The notes under the pieces are model-generated. The model was not told the DNA's origin. It did not search any database and worked only from the letters and a program-made list of their open reading frames with translations. From the NCBI RefSeq assembly GCF_002849695.1, contig NZ_CP018937.1:930001-994000 (forward strand): 64,000 bases of DNA, read 5' to 3'. Both the position numbers and the translations under genes were made by a program. Of the stretch, positions 1 to 9,206 are shown in pieces. The stretch is from Bacteroides fragilis. Lineage in GTDB: Bacteria; Bacteroidota; Bacteroidia; Bacteroidales; Bacteroidaceae. Within the stretch, counting starts at the first letter, position 1, and each line of letters begins with the position of its first letter.

Positions 1-51
1 ACAATCAACGAATGGAATACTGGAGAAACCACTACAGAAACCATTAGTTAG
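1..51 (+). CDS. 3' end of an upstream gene, probably fimbrillin-like (partial)
   Basis: Reading from base 1 in frame 1 gives 16 codons ending NTGETTTETIS and a TAG stop at 49-51. A short polar tail after a Trp (INEWNTGE) is what I expect from the last beta-strand of Bacteroides Mfa/FimA-like fimbrillins. The two genes that follow on the same strand also look fimbrial. The rest of the gene lies left of the window, so the identity is an inference from context. Confidence 0.45.
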   Translation, partial: TINEWNTGETTTETIS

Positions 52-73
52 TAATTAACTTCACAGAAAAAAA

Positions 74-1816
74 ATGTTTAAATTAGGCTTACTATCTCTG
101 ACTTGTCTATTTCTGTTTGTTGTGTGTATATCATGCAGCCAAACAGATGATGAACAAACTCCGGACGAACTGTCTACGAACCTCTCTGTATCTATGCATG
201 GCATGACATTTTCCACCAATGCTGCGGACCGTATCCATCATGCAACGGTTTATTTCGTAGATGTCCCGAACAGTATCTTTATAAAAAGCCAGAAAGGCAC
301 TGTTTCTGAGGATGGCACGAAAGTTAGTATCAATACAACTTTCTCTGCGGATTACAGGGGTAAAGAAATACAAGCTTATTTCATTTCTAACGCTTCGGAG
401 TTATCAGATCCACTGAATATACAGCCGGGGACATCGTTGGATATATCCAGATTTGCGAACCTCACAACCCGGGATCCGCTTTACGGCACTAATTCCCGAT
501 ACACAATGAGCGCAAAAGTAACTTTTCAAGCGGGTAATGTACAGATTCCTGAAATTAAATTTAACAGAACTTTTGCTAAAGTGTATATTGTTCCTTCTTC
601 GGATATGGATATCGAACAGCAACGTAAGATACGGTTAGTATCCGCCCAAATCGTATCGGCCGCCGCTGAAGGATACCTTTTTAAAGAAGGTGTAGTAAAA
701 AAACGGGCTGATACACGCACTATTGTGGTTGATAAAACGCTTGACGGGTTGAATAACGCTCCGCTTTGTTATCTTTATCCGGATGAGGAAGATGCACACT
801 TAACTGTGACACTTCGCAATGAGATAAGCGGACGTGTTATAACCAGACGTGTCATATTTCGTCCACAGAAGAATACCGCTCACAAGCTGACCATTTTGTC
901 TGTACCAGATGGAAACAGCGACTACTCCATCACAGTCGCAGATTGGGATGCCGATATATTACTTCCCGACACAGAAACATCCGAGTCTTCCGAAATACAT
1001 GTAGAAGAGGGTATTGACCTAATTAATCGGTCGGAAGTTTATTACTATTACAACCTGCTGAATGATTCGGAGAAAGAACTTTATCGTAGCATATTCCACA
1101 TAACAAATAATTTCACAGAAACTCCACCTGTTGGTGGACGCTTGGAAATTGAATTGCCGCACTCTTTACAAGGTAAATTTGCCAGAGAAGATTTCAATAA
1201 GGTAACGGAATACTTATGGAATGATATGCCGGTTTTGTTTAATTCAGGTCGCGCCATACCATACCGAATGAGTTCCGGAAAAGTGCATACCTATCGCTTA
1301 GGGTTTAACGCAGATCGTGCAAGGTATGACATGAGAGTTGGGTTAGTGATAAAAGCCGCTCGGGAGTTCTTGGATACTCTTGAACCGGGAAAGAGTGAAT
1401 ACGAAATTGTTAAAAATGTTCATGATAAATTCCTGAGAAGCGTTAGTTATGGAGGAATGACATCTGCACTAGGAGGTAATATCGTCGGAGGTCTGGTGGA
1501 TAAAAAGGCTGTTTGCGAAGGGTATTCGGCAACATTTCAGTATCTATTGCAGCGCTGTGGTATACAAGCTCTTTTTATAGGTGGAGAGGTCATTTCGAGC
1601 AACCGTCCTACGCCTCACGCATGGAATATCGTTCGGATAGAAGGAAAATATTATTATGTTGACTCTACCTGGGACGATGGTATGGTTGGTCTTCCTCCCG
1701 ATTTTGTCCAATACACATATTTTCTCAAATCAAAAAAAACAATGGATAAAGACCATACGGTCAGAATGAATATCCCGATACCAGGCTGCCTTGAAGATTA
1801 TCCACTAAATTTTTAA
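74..1816 (+). CDS. Surface lipoprotein: fimbrillin-like N-terminal part plus transglutaminase-like domain
   Basis: 580 aa with a lipoprotein signal peptide (hydrophobic residues 3-20, lipobox ending CISC). Residues about 30-300 are beta-rich and end in a segment (TILSVPDGNSDYSITVADWD) typical of the last strands of Mfa/FimA-like fimbrial subunits. Residues about 315-575 look like a transglutaminase-core domain, with Cys481 in AVCEGYSATFQ, His515 in TPHAWN and Asp530 in YYVDSTWDDG giving the expected Cys-His-Asp triad. The protein is probably exported to the cell surface and could be a fimbrial tip or accessory subunit. The domain may act as a protease, peptide hydrolase or cross-linking enzyme, or be non-catalytic; the sequence cannot decide. 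It starts 22 bp after the preceding stop and ends 3 bp before the next gene, so the three form an operon. Fimbrial role is inferred; the triad is seen directly. Confidence 0.72.
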   Translation: MFKLGLLSLTCLFLFVVCISCSQTDDEQTPDELSTNLSVSMHGMTFSTNAADRIHHATVYFVDVPNSIFIKSQKGTVSEDGTKVSINTTFSADYRGKEIQAYFISNASELSDPLNIQPGTSLDISRFANLTTRDPLYGTNSRYTMSAKVTFQAGNVQIPEIKFNRTFAKVYIVPSSDMDIEQQRKIRLVSAQIVSAAAEGYLFKEGVVKKRADTRTIVVDKTLDGLNNAPLCYLYPDEEDAHLTVTLRNEISGRVITRRVIFRPQKNTAHKLTILSVPDGNSDYSITVADWDADILLPDTETSESSEIHVEEGIDLINRSEVYYYYNLLNDSEKELYRSIFHITNNFTETPPVGGRLEIELPHSLQGKFAREDFNKVTEYLWNDMPVLFNSGRAIPYRMSSGKVHTYRLGFNADRARYDMRVGLVIKAAREFLDTLEPGKSEYEIVKNVHDKFLRSVSYGGMTSALGGNIVGGLVDKKAVCEGYSATFQYLLQRCGIQALFIGGEVISSNRPTPHAWNIVRIEGKYYYVDSTWDDGMVGLPPDFVQYTYFLKSKKTMDKDHTVRMNIPIPGCLEDYPLNF

Positions 1817-1819
1817 TAG

Positions 1820-2710
1820 ATGATAACAAATTTACTAAAATACGCTTGTGCTTTATTCGCTTTTATTCTTTTCTCCTGTTCAGCAGATATAACAGATATA
1901 TCTGGGCAAGAAGAGAAGCCTGTCGTGAAAACAGCCTTTCGGCCTATAGCACATACCGGATTCGCAGATATCTATGAAGAAGAGGTGCTTACAAAAGTAT
2001 CCCCTACAATCTCGGAACTCCTGAACCAAGTGAGATACATTGTCTATAATGCATCAGGAAATATCGTACAAGAAAAAAAGTTGACTTCCACCGAAATCGA
2101 AGATGGTTTCCAAGTGATGTTACCTTCAGGTGACTACCGGATCTGCGTATTGGGAGAAGGAAGGATTGTAAACTACATTCCAGTAGGAACAATATCTGAT
2201 GAAATCAAAGAAAGTCCTTATTTTAAGTCCGTATGGGTTTCCACTTATCAGAATGCACGAAAGCCTGTATATCGTGACTATTTTTTTGGTGTATTAAAAT
2301 TTATTGCAGGAGCACAGGGGATTAATCCCATTGTACTCAAAAGAGCGACGGGAATGCTGCAAGTAGAAGTAAAAGAGAAGGATAGTGATATAACTATTCA
2401 TGATATATCTGTTGGATTCCTACAAAACGGAATACAGAACAATTTTCATACAGATGGAACTTATAGTTGCTCTAACCAACAATTTCCAACTTCAAGTGAG
2501 CCTTACGCAGTTCACCATTCGCTACGTTATGTTTCACAAAATGACTATTTTGAAGGAATTTATTTCCCTACCGCAACGGGAAGTATCACATGCGATCTCA
2601 CTATTAGTTATCAGAAAGAAGGCAAAATATATATTCGGGAAATAAAAATGAATGACTTCTTGATAGAACCTAATAAACGTACCCGATTGCCAATAATAAT
2701 CAAGAAATAA
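1820..2710 (+). CDS. FimB/Mfa2-like fimbrial-associated lipoprotein
   Basis: 296 aa. The N-terminus (hydrophobic stretch then lipobox ILFSC) is a lipoprotein signal. The mature part begins with a polar region and then beta-rich sequence such as VRYIVYNASGNIVQEKKL and GDYRICVLGEG, a pattern seen in the FimB/Mfa2 anchor families, where one strand carries 'VYD/VYN..G' and the next 'G.Y.I...G'. Such proteins anchor or cap the fimbrial rod at the outer membrane. The start is 3 bp after the stop of the transglutaminase-like gene, implying cotranscription and perhaps coupled translation. It is the last gene of the operon; a 976-bp AT-rich gap follows. Family assignment is by pattern only. Confidence 0.6.
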   Translation: MITNLLKYACALFAFILFSCSADITDISGQEEKPVVKTAFRPIAHTGFADIYEEEVLTKVSPTISELLNQVRYIVYNASGNIVQEKKLTSTEIEDGFQVMLPSGDYRICVLGEGRIVNYIPVGTISDEIKESPYFKSVWVSTYQNARKPVYRDYFFGVLKFIAGAQGINPIVLKRATGMLQVEVKEKDSDITIHDISVGFLQNGIQNNFHTDGTYSCSNQQFPTSSEPYAVHHSLRYVSQNDYFEGIYFPTATGSITCDLTISYQKEGKIYIREIKMNDFLIEPNKRTRLPIIIKK

Positions 2711-3686
2711 AGAAAAAATATCTTTTTGTTTATCTTCTCCTGAAGTTTTGTCTAATTTTGAAATATTTAATTCAAATAGCATGTCTTTTAGATCTTAGGA
2801 TGTTTGTTTTTCAGTTATCTGTAAGATAGTCTGTCCAGAAATAGCTTTACGCTTTATATAGTTGTTGCTGGGTGAAGCTGTTTTAAGACAAGTCAAATAT
2901 CGAAAGTCATTTATTGGATATGTGACAGACAGATTTTAAATGATCTGCTCTCTTTATAATATGTATCCGCTCTTTTCTTCTCTGTTTACGAAATATTTTT
3001 ATCTCTAAATAATCACTATTTACATCCATATAAACTCTCGTATTTGCATTATATTCCATATTCTACGTTTATTGATTTCTTTGAATTAATATATATATGT
3101 ATTTTTGATTCACTTTTATATCATAATGAAAAGAATGATTATATCAATCAAGAAGTGAAGTTTTTACTCTCTATGAAATAATGATGTAATTAAATAGTGA
3201 TAGGTGTATCACTGTTTTCAGTGACAAAAATGTATTTAATATCGTTGTATAGTGGTAAATGGTGAAGTGAATAATACGTAATTGATAAATTTTGAAATAT
3301 TTTTTCTGTTAAGTATTTGAAATAATAAATCTATGCGCTATATTTGCTGTTACACTAAAAGATACTAAATAAATAATTGCTTTTATTAAAATAATGTTAA
3401 CTGTTTGGCCGACGATATTGGATTCTTATTTAAAGAATTCAATAAGAGAAAGAGAAGGTATATTTGATAATAAAATTTTATAGAGGTATTACACTTACAT
3501 AACAAATTACTTTATTATAGGTACAAGAATATTGGGGGAGATGCGAGGATATTACAGTAAGTCAAGCTTGACATTATTATTGCTCAAATATCAGTTGAAA
3601 AACGAGATTTATACAGGATAAGCTGCATTGGATGTTTTGTTCACTGAATAATAACCGGAATTGACGTTAATATAAAAGTTCTATAT
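2711..3686. other. Long AT-rich intergenic region, no convincing gene
   Basis: This 976-bp stretch is markedly more AT-rich than its flanks and holds no open frame with recognisable protein character. It contains one good Bacteroides-type promoter (3316-3346, listed separately), which lies 340 bp before the next gene. From 3394 a 29-codon frame starting with ATG ends at TAG 3481-3483 and is open again for 45 codons up to 3619. This could be the remains of a decayed gene or a transcribed leader. No terminator hairpin with a clear T-tract was found after 2710. Confidence 0.5.
3316..3346 (+). promoter_or_regulatory. Predicted promoter, TTTG-N19-TATATTTG
   Basis: TTTG at 3316-3319 and TATATTTG at 3339-3346, 19 bp apart, match the Bacteroides housekeeping promoter (-33 TTTG, -7 TAnnTTTG). 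It would give a transcript starting near 3353 with a leader of about 330 nt before the gene at 3687. Confidence 0.55.
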
Positions 3687-5426
3687 ATGAAAAAAATATA
3701 TCTGTTATTATCATTTCTTTCTGCATTCTTTTTGCTCTCGGCTTGCTCAGATGATACTGAGCAATGTTTATATTCTCCTGAGGTATTTGATACCGGTAAT
3801 TTATTGAGTAATAAAGTAAAAGAGGAATTCTTGAATTTTGATTATCCTGCTGGAATTGTTCCGGTTCTTTTTGCGGCAGATAGCATAGAGCCCATTAAAA
3901 TGGGTGCTTATGCTGACGAATGTTTTGATGCTCTTGTGGATTCAATATCTGAATCAAAAGATTTTAAACGTAGGGGAATGCTGGTACTTGTGTCCAGGAA
4001 TCCGGAGTTGATTCAAATTCGTTTGGGGAGTCGGTATCGGGTTTATTGTAATATGACTGGCGCAACTTCTGGAGTCGATTACTTAAACTTGCAGAAACAA
4101 ATACGGGAAAAAGGTATAGAAGAAACTCTTCCGTTGTTTTTACAAAATACATCAGTTCGCATTCAAGAGTTGAATGCTTTACCTTCGTATAAAAAATATC
4201 GAATAAATTCGGCCGTATCGGCTATTTCTACTTGCCTGGAATACATAGGAACTCCCTCGGAGAACTTTTATGGAAAATGTGTTTTAACTCCTATTCTGAA
4301 GACAACGTCATTGGGGTACTATGTTTTTAAATCTTGGCTGCTGACCTTCATGTTTGTATGTCTGATAATGCTTTTGTGTCGTTGGGCATTGTTTTTAGTA
4401 GTGAAGCGTTTATTGCAGAAACATGTTATAGGTCTTATTTGGTCTCAAAAGATTATCAATTGGGGATTAAGATTGTTGTTTTCTATTTCAGCAGCGGCTT
4501 CGGCTATTATTTTATCCAGCGGACGTATGGAAGATGCGATCGCATTACAGGCCATCGGAGTTCCTTTTATAGAAAATTTTCAGATAGCGGCTGCCGATTA
4601 TGTGTTGAAAACATCTTTTGTGGCTGCGTTCTTTTTTGTGTTGATGTATGCTTTGAAACGTAATATAGTATCAGATATATTTTTATATAGCCTCTTGGAA
4701 CCAGAGAAGCAACAGGCTATTTATCATAATTTGAGTGATGCTCAAAAGACTACTTTGGTTATAGGGCATGAAGCGGATCTCAGCAAAGTTGAAGAAAGTT
4801 CTGAGCCATATTCCGAATTATTCACTTCTCGTGTTTCCCAACGGGAAACCATGACTATTGTTTCGTTGGCGATGGCAGCTTTATTTCTGATACCGCGTCC
4901 ATTGATAATTATGGGCATTGCTTTAACCATTTATCCTTTGGCCGGACAATGTGTGAAGATCTATCATGTTGTAAGTAATAATACACTTCCTGAACAAATA
5001 AAAAAAGATAGGAGGACATCGTTAATAACTAATTTGCTTATCATTTTTATTATAGCTTTTATTACTGTTTTGATGGGATTGTTTTTTAATCCCATGCCAG
5101 ATAAAAAAGAGATTGATTTAAATGAGGCAAGAACCGAACTGGTCACATCGGATAGGCTTGAGGGGAATTATACCGTTAGTAAATCTATTGCCGGACAGGT
5201 TCAGGTATCCAGTGGAATTATAAAAAAAATAAAAAATGGTGCGTTTCAATTATTGATAACCGGCAAGTCTTCACCTAAAGTGTACAAACTTGGTTTTGAC
5301 TCTGATGAAATGATATTTGTTTCTGAGGAATTGGGTAATGGGATCATTCATTATGACAAAGATTTGGATAAAATTAAAGTTGTATTTACTATAAATGAAC
5401 ATACGACATGGACAATTTCAAAATGA
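3687..5426 (+). CDS. Membrane lipoprotein with TPM-like N-terminal domain, unknown function
   Basis: 579 aa. A lipoprotein-type signal (lipobox LLSAC, Cys20) is followed by a soluble domain, residues about 35-170. Its pattern (LVLVSRNPELIQIRLGSRYR, with helices around it) recalls the TPM/Psb32 fold found in envelope proteins of repair or quality-control systems; this match is tentative. Residues about 215-470 hold five or six membrane segments, separated by a charged loop with the sequence EPEKQQAIYHNLSDAQKTTL. A C-terminal soluble beta-rich part (about 480-579) ends the protein. Its stop overlaps the start of the next gene (ATGA at 5423-5426), so the two are translationally coupled and probably work together. 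I do not recognise a function. Confidence 0.55.
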   Translation: MKKIYLLLSFLSAFFLLSACSDDTEQCLYSPEVFDTGNLLSNKVKEEFLNFDYPAGIVPVLFAADSIEPIKMGAYADECFDALVDSISESKDFKRRGMLVLVSRNPELIQIRLGSRYRVYCNMTGATSGVDYLNLQKQIREKGIEETLPLFLQNTSVRIQELNALPSYKKYRINSAVSAISTCLEYIGTPSENFYGKCVLTPILKTTSLGYYVFKSWLLTFMFVCLIMLLCRWALFLVVKRLLQKHVIGLIWSQKIINWGLRLLFSISAAASAIILSSGRMEDAIALQAIGVPFIENFQIAAADYVLKTSFVAAFFFVLMYALKRNIVSDIFLYSLLEPEKQQAIYHNLSDAQKTTLVIGHEADLSKVEESSEPYSELFTSRVSQRETMTIVSLAMAALFLIPRPLIIMGIALTIYPLAGQCVKIYHVVSNNTLPEQIKKDRRTSLITNLLIIFIIAFITVLMGLFFNPMPDKKEIDLNEARTELVTSDRLEGNYTVSKSIAGQVQVSSGIIKKIKNGAFQLLITGKSSPKVYKLGFDSDEMIFVSEELGNGIIHYDKDLDKIKVVFTINEHTTWTISK

Positions 5427-6151
5427 TTTATTCGATTCCATTTCTGTTTTTTACTTTTGTATCTTGTAGTAACTCGTCAACAGAAATGGTTGCTAAAAGT
5501 AAGTATGATGCTCAAATTGCTGAGTATAAAGAGTTAAATGAACAGCAAGCTGCTGTTATAGAAGATAACTTAGAGAAAAGTAAGATCATCAATAATGTAG
5601 TGACAGAGTTGAACCAAATAGCCGGGAATACGCAATCTTTACGTGTGAATGTAGAACATGGTGTCGGAGAACTAAGCCAGGCTGAAGAGATTAACCGGAA
5701 ACTCCAGATTTTGAAGAAACGATTGACCGCTGTCGAGGGGAAGCGTAGTGACAGCAGTAAGAATCTGTTGGCAACGATGGATAACCTGAAGAGTATTATA
5801 GGACAAAAAGAAATTGAAATAAATAATCTCAAACAAGAGATTGCGAATCAACAACAGACCATTGCTAATCAGAAAAACACAATAGCTAATCAGCAGGTAA
5901 CGATTGATGCCCAAAGTCAGGAACTGATGGCTAAGCAACAGGAAATGTGGTACAAATTAGGTGTTGAACTGTATTCAGTTGTAGAAGAATTGCCAAAAGT
6001 GAAAGGCAGGAAGGATAAGCGAAACATTAAAAACACCAGATATTATATTCTTAACAAAGCAAAAGAGTGCTTTGAGCATGCTGCACAATTGGGACATTCG
6101 TTCGCAAGTTCGAAAGCCAGGCAGATAGAAGGTGAGATGAGCAGGTTATAA
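5423..6151 (+). CDS. Coiled-coil lipoprotein, unknown function
   Basis: 242 aa when started at ATG 5423, which overlaps the upstream stop as ATGA. An ATG five codons earlier (5408) is possible but puts charged residues before the hydrophobic core. The N-terminus MIYSIPFLFFTFVSC is a lipoprotein signal. Residues about 20-180 are almost wholly heptad-like coiled coil, including three near-exact seven-residue units QTIANQK, NTIANQQ and VTIDAQS. The C-terminal 60 residues (KARQIEG near the end, with NKAKECFEHAAQLGHSFASSKA) look like a single Sel1/TPR-type helix pair. It probably forms an elongated periplasmic rod attached to the membrane next to the TPM-like protein. The function is unknown. Confidence 0.65.
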   Translation: MIYSIPFLFFTFVSCSNSSTEMVAKSKYDAQIAEYKELNEQQAAVIEDNLEKSKIINNVVTELNQIAGNTQSLRVNVEHGVGELSQAEEINRKLQILKKRLTAVEGKRSDSSKNLLATMDNLKSIIGQKEIEINNLKQEIANQQQTIANQKNTIANQQVTIDAQSQELMAKQQEMWYKLGVELYSVVEELPKVKGRKDKRNIKNTRYYILNKAKECFEHAAQLGHSFASSKARQIEGEMSRL

Positions 6152-6195
6152 TGCGTGATTTTATTGTTTTTCTGTTTTTAATTAGTAGAAAACAT

Positions 6196-6203
6196 TAATT
6201 TTG
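6196..6203 (+). promoter_or_regulatory. -7 promoter element TAATTTTG before the antiporter gene
   Basis: TAATTTTG matches TAnnTTTG and sits 23 bp before the start codon, giving a short leader. The -33 region is weak (TCTG at 6171-6174, 21 bp away). Confidence 0.4.
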
Positions 6204-6226
6204 CATTCGATTTAAATCCGATTCGA

Positions 6227-8491
6227 ATGTCACAACTTCCAACGTTAATAGCCGACCTCGCTCTGATTTTGATTTGTGCCGGTGTTATGACTTTGTTATT
6301 CAAGAAACTGAAGCAACCACTTGTGCTGGGTTATGTCGTTGCCGGTTTTCTTGCCAGTCCACACATGCCTTATACGCCTTCGGTGATGGATACAGCCAAT
6401 ATTAAAACCTGGGCGGATATTGGAGTCATCTTTTTGCTTTTTGCCCTTGGACTGGAATTCAGTTTTAAAAAGATAGTGAAGGTTGGAGGTACGGCTGTCA
6501 TTGCTGCCTGTACCATTATCTTCTGTATGATTCTGTTGGGGGTTGCTGTCGGGATGGGCTTTGGTTGGCAGCGTATGGACAGTCTGTTTCTGGGCGGGAT
6601 GATTGCTATGTCTTCTACTACCATCATCTACAAAGCGTTTGATGATTTGGGGTTGCGGAAGAAACAATTTACCGGTTTGGTGCTCAGTATTCTGATTCTT
6701 GAAGATATACTTGCCATTGTGTTGATGGTGATGCTTTCAACGATGGCTGTCAGCAATAATTTTGAGGGAACAGAGATGTTGAGCAGTATCGGTAAACTAC
6801 TTTTTTTCCTTATTCTTTGGTTTGTGGTAGGTATTTATGCCATACCCGAATTTCTGAAACGTTGTCGGAAATTGATGAGTGAAGAAACATTGCTGATTGT
6901 TTCTCTGGCTCTCTGTTTCGGTATGGTGGCTATCGCTGCCAATACGGGCTTTTCTGCTGCATTCGGTGCCTTTATTATGGGGTCTATTCTTGCCGAAACA
7001 ATTGAGGCCGAATCTATTGACCGATTGGTGAAACCTGTGAAGGATTTGTTTGGAGCTATCTTCTTCGTATCAGTGGGAATGATGGTAGATCCTGCAATGA
7101 TTGTTGAATATGCAGTTCCAATTATAGCTATTACATTGGCAGTAATCTTGGGTCAGGCTTTTTTCGGCACAATGGGCGTTATGCTGGCGGGACAACCTTT
7201 AAAGACAGCCATGCAGTGTGGTTTTAGCTTGACACAGATAGGGGAGTTTGCTTTTATTATCGCTTCTCTCGGTTTGTCCTTGCATGTGACAAGTGATTTT
7301 TTATATCCGATCGTAGTTGCTGTTTCTGTTATCACCACATTTCTGACTCCTTATATGATCCGTGTTGCCGAGCCGGCTTCAAATTTTGTAGACCGTAAGT
7401 TGCCCGAGTCGTGGCGACGTTTCCTGATGCGGTATACTAACGGTTCCCGGACCGTCAATCATGAAAGCCTTTGGCGGAAATTACTGTTTGCCTTGGCACG
7501 GATTCTGGTGGTTTACTCCATTGTCAGTATTTCTGTGATTACCCTTTCATTTCGTTTTGTGGTGCCCTTGTTTCGTGAACATCTTCCGGGTATCTGGGGA
7601 CCACTGGCGGGAGCTGTTTTTACTATTTTGTGTATATCTCCTTTCCTGCGGGCCATTATGGTGAAGAAAAACCATTCGGTAGAATTCATGACTTTGTGGA
7701 ATGACAACCGTGTCAACCGGGGACCTTTGGTTTCTACGATTGTGTTTCGTGTAGCTGTTTCCGTTCTGTTTGTCATGTTCGTGATTACCCGTCTCTTTAA
7801 AGCCTCTGTCGGATTGATGTTCGGAGTTGCCTTGTTGCTGGTAATCCTGATGGTTCTTTCACGGCAGCTGAAGAAACAATCTATTTTGATAGAACGTAAA
7901 TTTTTTCAAAATCTCCGTTCCCGTGATATGCGTGCCGAATACCTGGGGGAGAAAAAGCCGGCTTATGCCGGGCGTTTGTTGTCGAGAGATTTACACCTGA
8001 CCGATTTTGAAATTCCCGGAGAATCGGCTTGGGCCGGAAAAACATTGCTTGAGCTGAATTTGGGCAAAAAGTATGGAGTGCATGTTGTTTCTATTCTACG
8101 GGGAAAGCGTCGGATTAACATTCCGGGAGGTTCTGTCCGTTTATTCCCGATGGATAAGATACAGGTTATTGGTACTGATGATCAGTTAAATACATTTGCA
8201 GAGGAAATGTCTCATGTTTCTGTTATCGATTGGGATGTGTTTGAGAAAAGTGAAATGACATTGAAACAATTGTTGATTGATACTGATTCTGCTTTTCTGG
8301 GCAAAACGTTGCGTGAATCAGGTATCCGGGATAAGTACCATTGCCTGATAGCCGGTGTGGAGCGGGGAGGAGAGGCTTTGATGACTCCTGACGTAAATAT
8401 TCCTTTTGAAGAAGGAGATGTGGTATGGGTGGTAGGTGAGAATGAAGATGTATACCGGTTAATAGGGCAAAATTGTGATAGAAAACGTTAA
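6227..8491 (+). CDS. CPA2-family cation:proton antiporter with two TrkA-C domains
   Basis: 754 aa. The first 380 or so residues form the 12-13 membrane segments of a Kef/CPA2 monovalent cation:H+ antiporter (LILEDILAIVLMVML and FGAFIMGSILAETIEAE are typical). Further hydrophobic segments lie at about 420-550. Two TrkA-C (RCK-C) regulatory domains follow: about 590-670 (DFEIPGESAWAGKTLLELNL) and 675-750 (LKQLLIDTDSAFLGKTLRES, GDVVWVVGE). There is no nucleotide-binding TrkA-N domain, unlike KefB/KefC. It exchanges K+ or Na+ for H+ across the inner membrane and serves in pH and ion homeostasis; the cation cannot be told from sequence. It has its own likely promoter and is followed after 41 bp by a LysE-type gene. 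Confidence 0.88.
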   Translation: MSQLPTLIADLALILICAGVMTLLFKKLKQPLVLGYVVAGFLASPHMPYTPSVMDTANIKTWADIGVIFLLFALGLEFSFKKIVKVGGTAVIAACTIIFCMILLGVAVGMGFGWQRMDSLFLGGMIAMSSTTIIYKAFDDLGLRKKQFTGLVLSILILEDILAIVLMVMLSTMAVSNNFEGTEMLSSIGKLLFFLILWFVVGIYAIPEFLKRCRKLMSEETLLIVSLALCFGMVAIAANTGFSAAFGAFIMGSILAETIEAESIDRLVKPVKDLFGAIFFVSVGMMVDPAMIVEYAVPIIAITLAVILGQAFFGTMGVMLAGQPLKTAMQCGFSLTQIGEFAFIIASLGLSLHVTSDFLYPIVVAVSVITTFLTPYMIRVAEPASNFVDRKLPESWRRFLMRYTNGSRTVNHESLWRKLLFALARILVVYSIVSISVITLSFRFVVPLFREHLPGIWGPLAGAVFTILCISPFLRAIMVKKNHSVEFMTLWNDNRVNRGPLVSTIVFRVAVSVLFVMFVITRLFKASVGLMFGVALLLVILMVLSRQLKKQSILIERKFFQNLRSRDMRAEYLGEKKPAYAGRLLSRDLHLTDFEIPGESAWAGKTLLELNLGKKYGVHVVSILRGKRRINIPGGSVRLFPMDKIQVIGTDDQLNTFAEEMSHVSVIDWDVFEKSEMTLKQLLIDTDSAFLGKTLRESGIRDKYHCLIAGVERGGEALMTPDVNIPFEEGDVVWVVGENEDVYRLIGQNCDRKR

Positions 8492-8532
8492 CAGGATACT
8501 GGCATATCATAAAAAAATGCGATATTTGCGAA

Positions 8533-9186
8533 ATGATTCAGATAGAGACTATACTTGATATACTTGTTAAAGGATTCGTGATTGGCATTGTGGTTTCTGC
8601 ACCGCTGGGGCCTGTAGGTGTCCTTTGTATTCAGCGTACTTTGAATAAAGGACGCTGGTACGGATTCGTTACCGGTCTGGGTGCTTCGTTGAGTGATATT
8701 GCTTACGCCCTTCTAACGGGATATGGCATGAGTTTCGTGTTCGATTATATCAATAAGAATATTTTTTATCTACAGCTTCTCGGAAGCATTATGCTATTGG
8801 TTTTTGGTATATATACATTCCGTAGCAACCCGGTACAATCCATCCGTCCGGTATCAGCCAATAAAGGTTCTTATTTCCACAATTTCATCACCGCTTTTGC
8901 GGTTACACTTTCAAATCCTCTTATAATTTTCCTTTTCATCGGTTTGTTTGCCCGTTTTGCATTTGTGCAACCCGGTGTGTTGGTTTTTGAAGAGATAACC
9001 GGTTATCTGGCCATAGCTCTCGGAGCATTGGCATGGTGGTTCGGAATTACTTTCTTTGTCAATAAAGTGCGGACACGATTCAATTTGCGTGGCATCTGGA
9101 TTCTGAACCGGGTGATCGGAAGTATTGTGATGGCTGTGTCTGTGTTTGGATTGATATTCACTCTGTTGGGGGAATCTATCTATTAA
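8533..9186 (+). CDS. LysE/RhtB-family exporter
   Basis: 217 aa with six hydrophobic segments. The start (VKGFVIGIVVSAPLGPVGVLCIQRTL) is the conserved first helix of the LysE/RhtB superfamily with its PxGP motif (APLGPVG). Members export amino acids or related small molecules from the cytoplasm. The substrate cannot be inferred here. The gene follows the antiporter by 41 bp and precedes the DUF4924 gene by 20 bp, so it is likely part of a short operon. Confidence 0.82.
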   Translation: MIQIETILDILVKGFVIGIVVSAPLGPVGVLCIQRTLNKGRWYGFVTGLGASLSDIAYALLTGYGMSFVFDYINKNIFYLQLLGSIMLLVFGIYTFRSNPVQSIRPVSANKGSYFHNFITAFAVTLSNPLIIFLFIGLFARFAFVQPGVLVFEEITGYLAIALGALAWWFGITFFVNKVRTRFNLRGIWILNRVIGSIVMAVSVFGLIFTLLGESIY

Positions 9187-9206
9187 TGTAGGAGAAAAGA
9201 AAGAAG

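Noticed and set aside
3394..3621. A gene from 3394 with an in-frame stop
   Set aside because: 29 codons followed by TAG and 45 more open codons do not resemble any protein I know; kept only as a possible relic.
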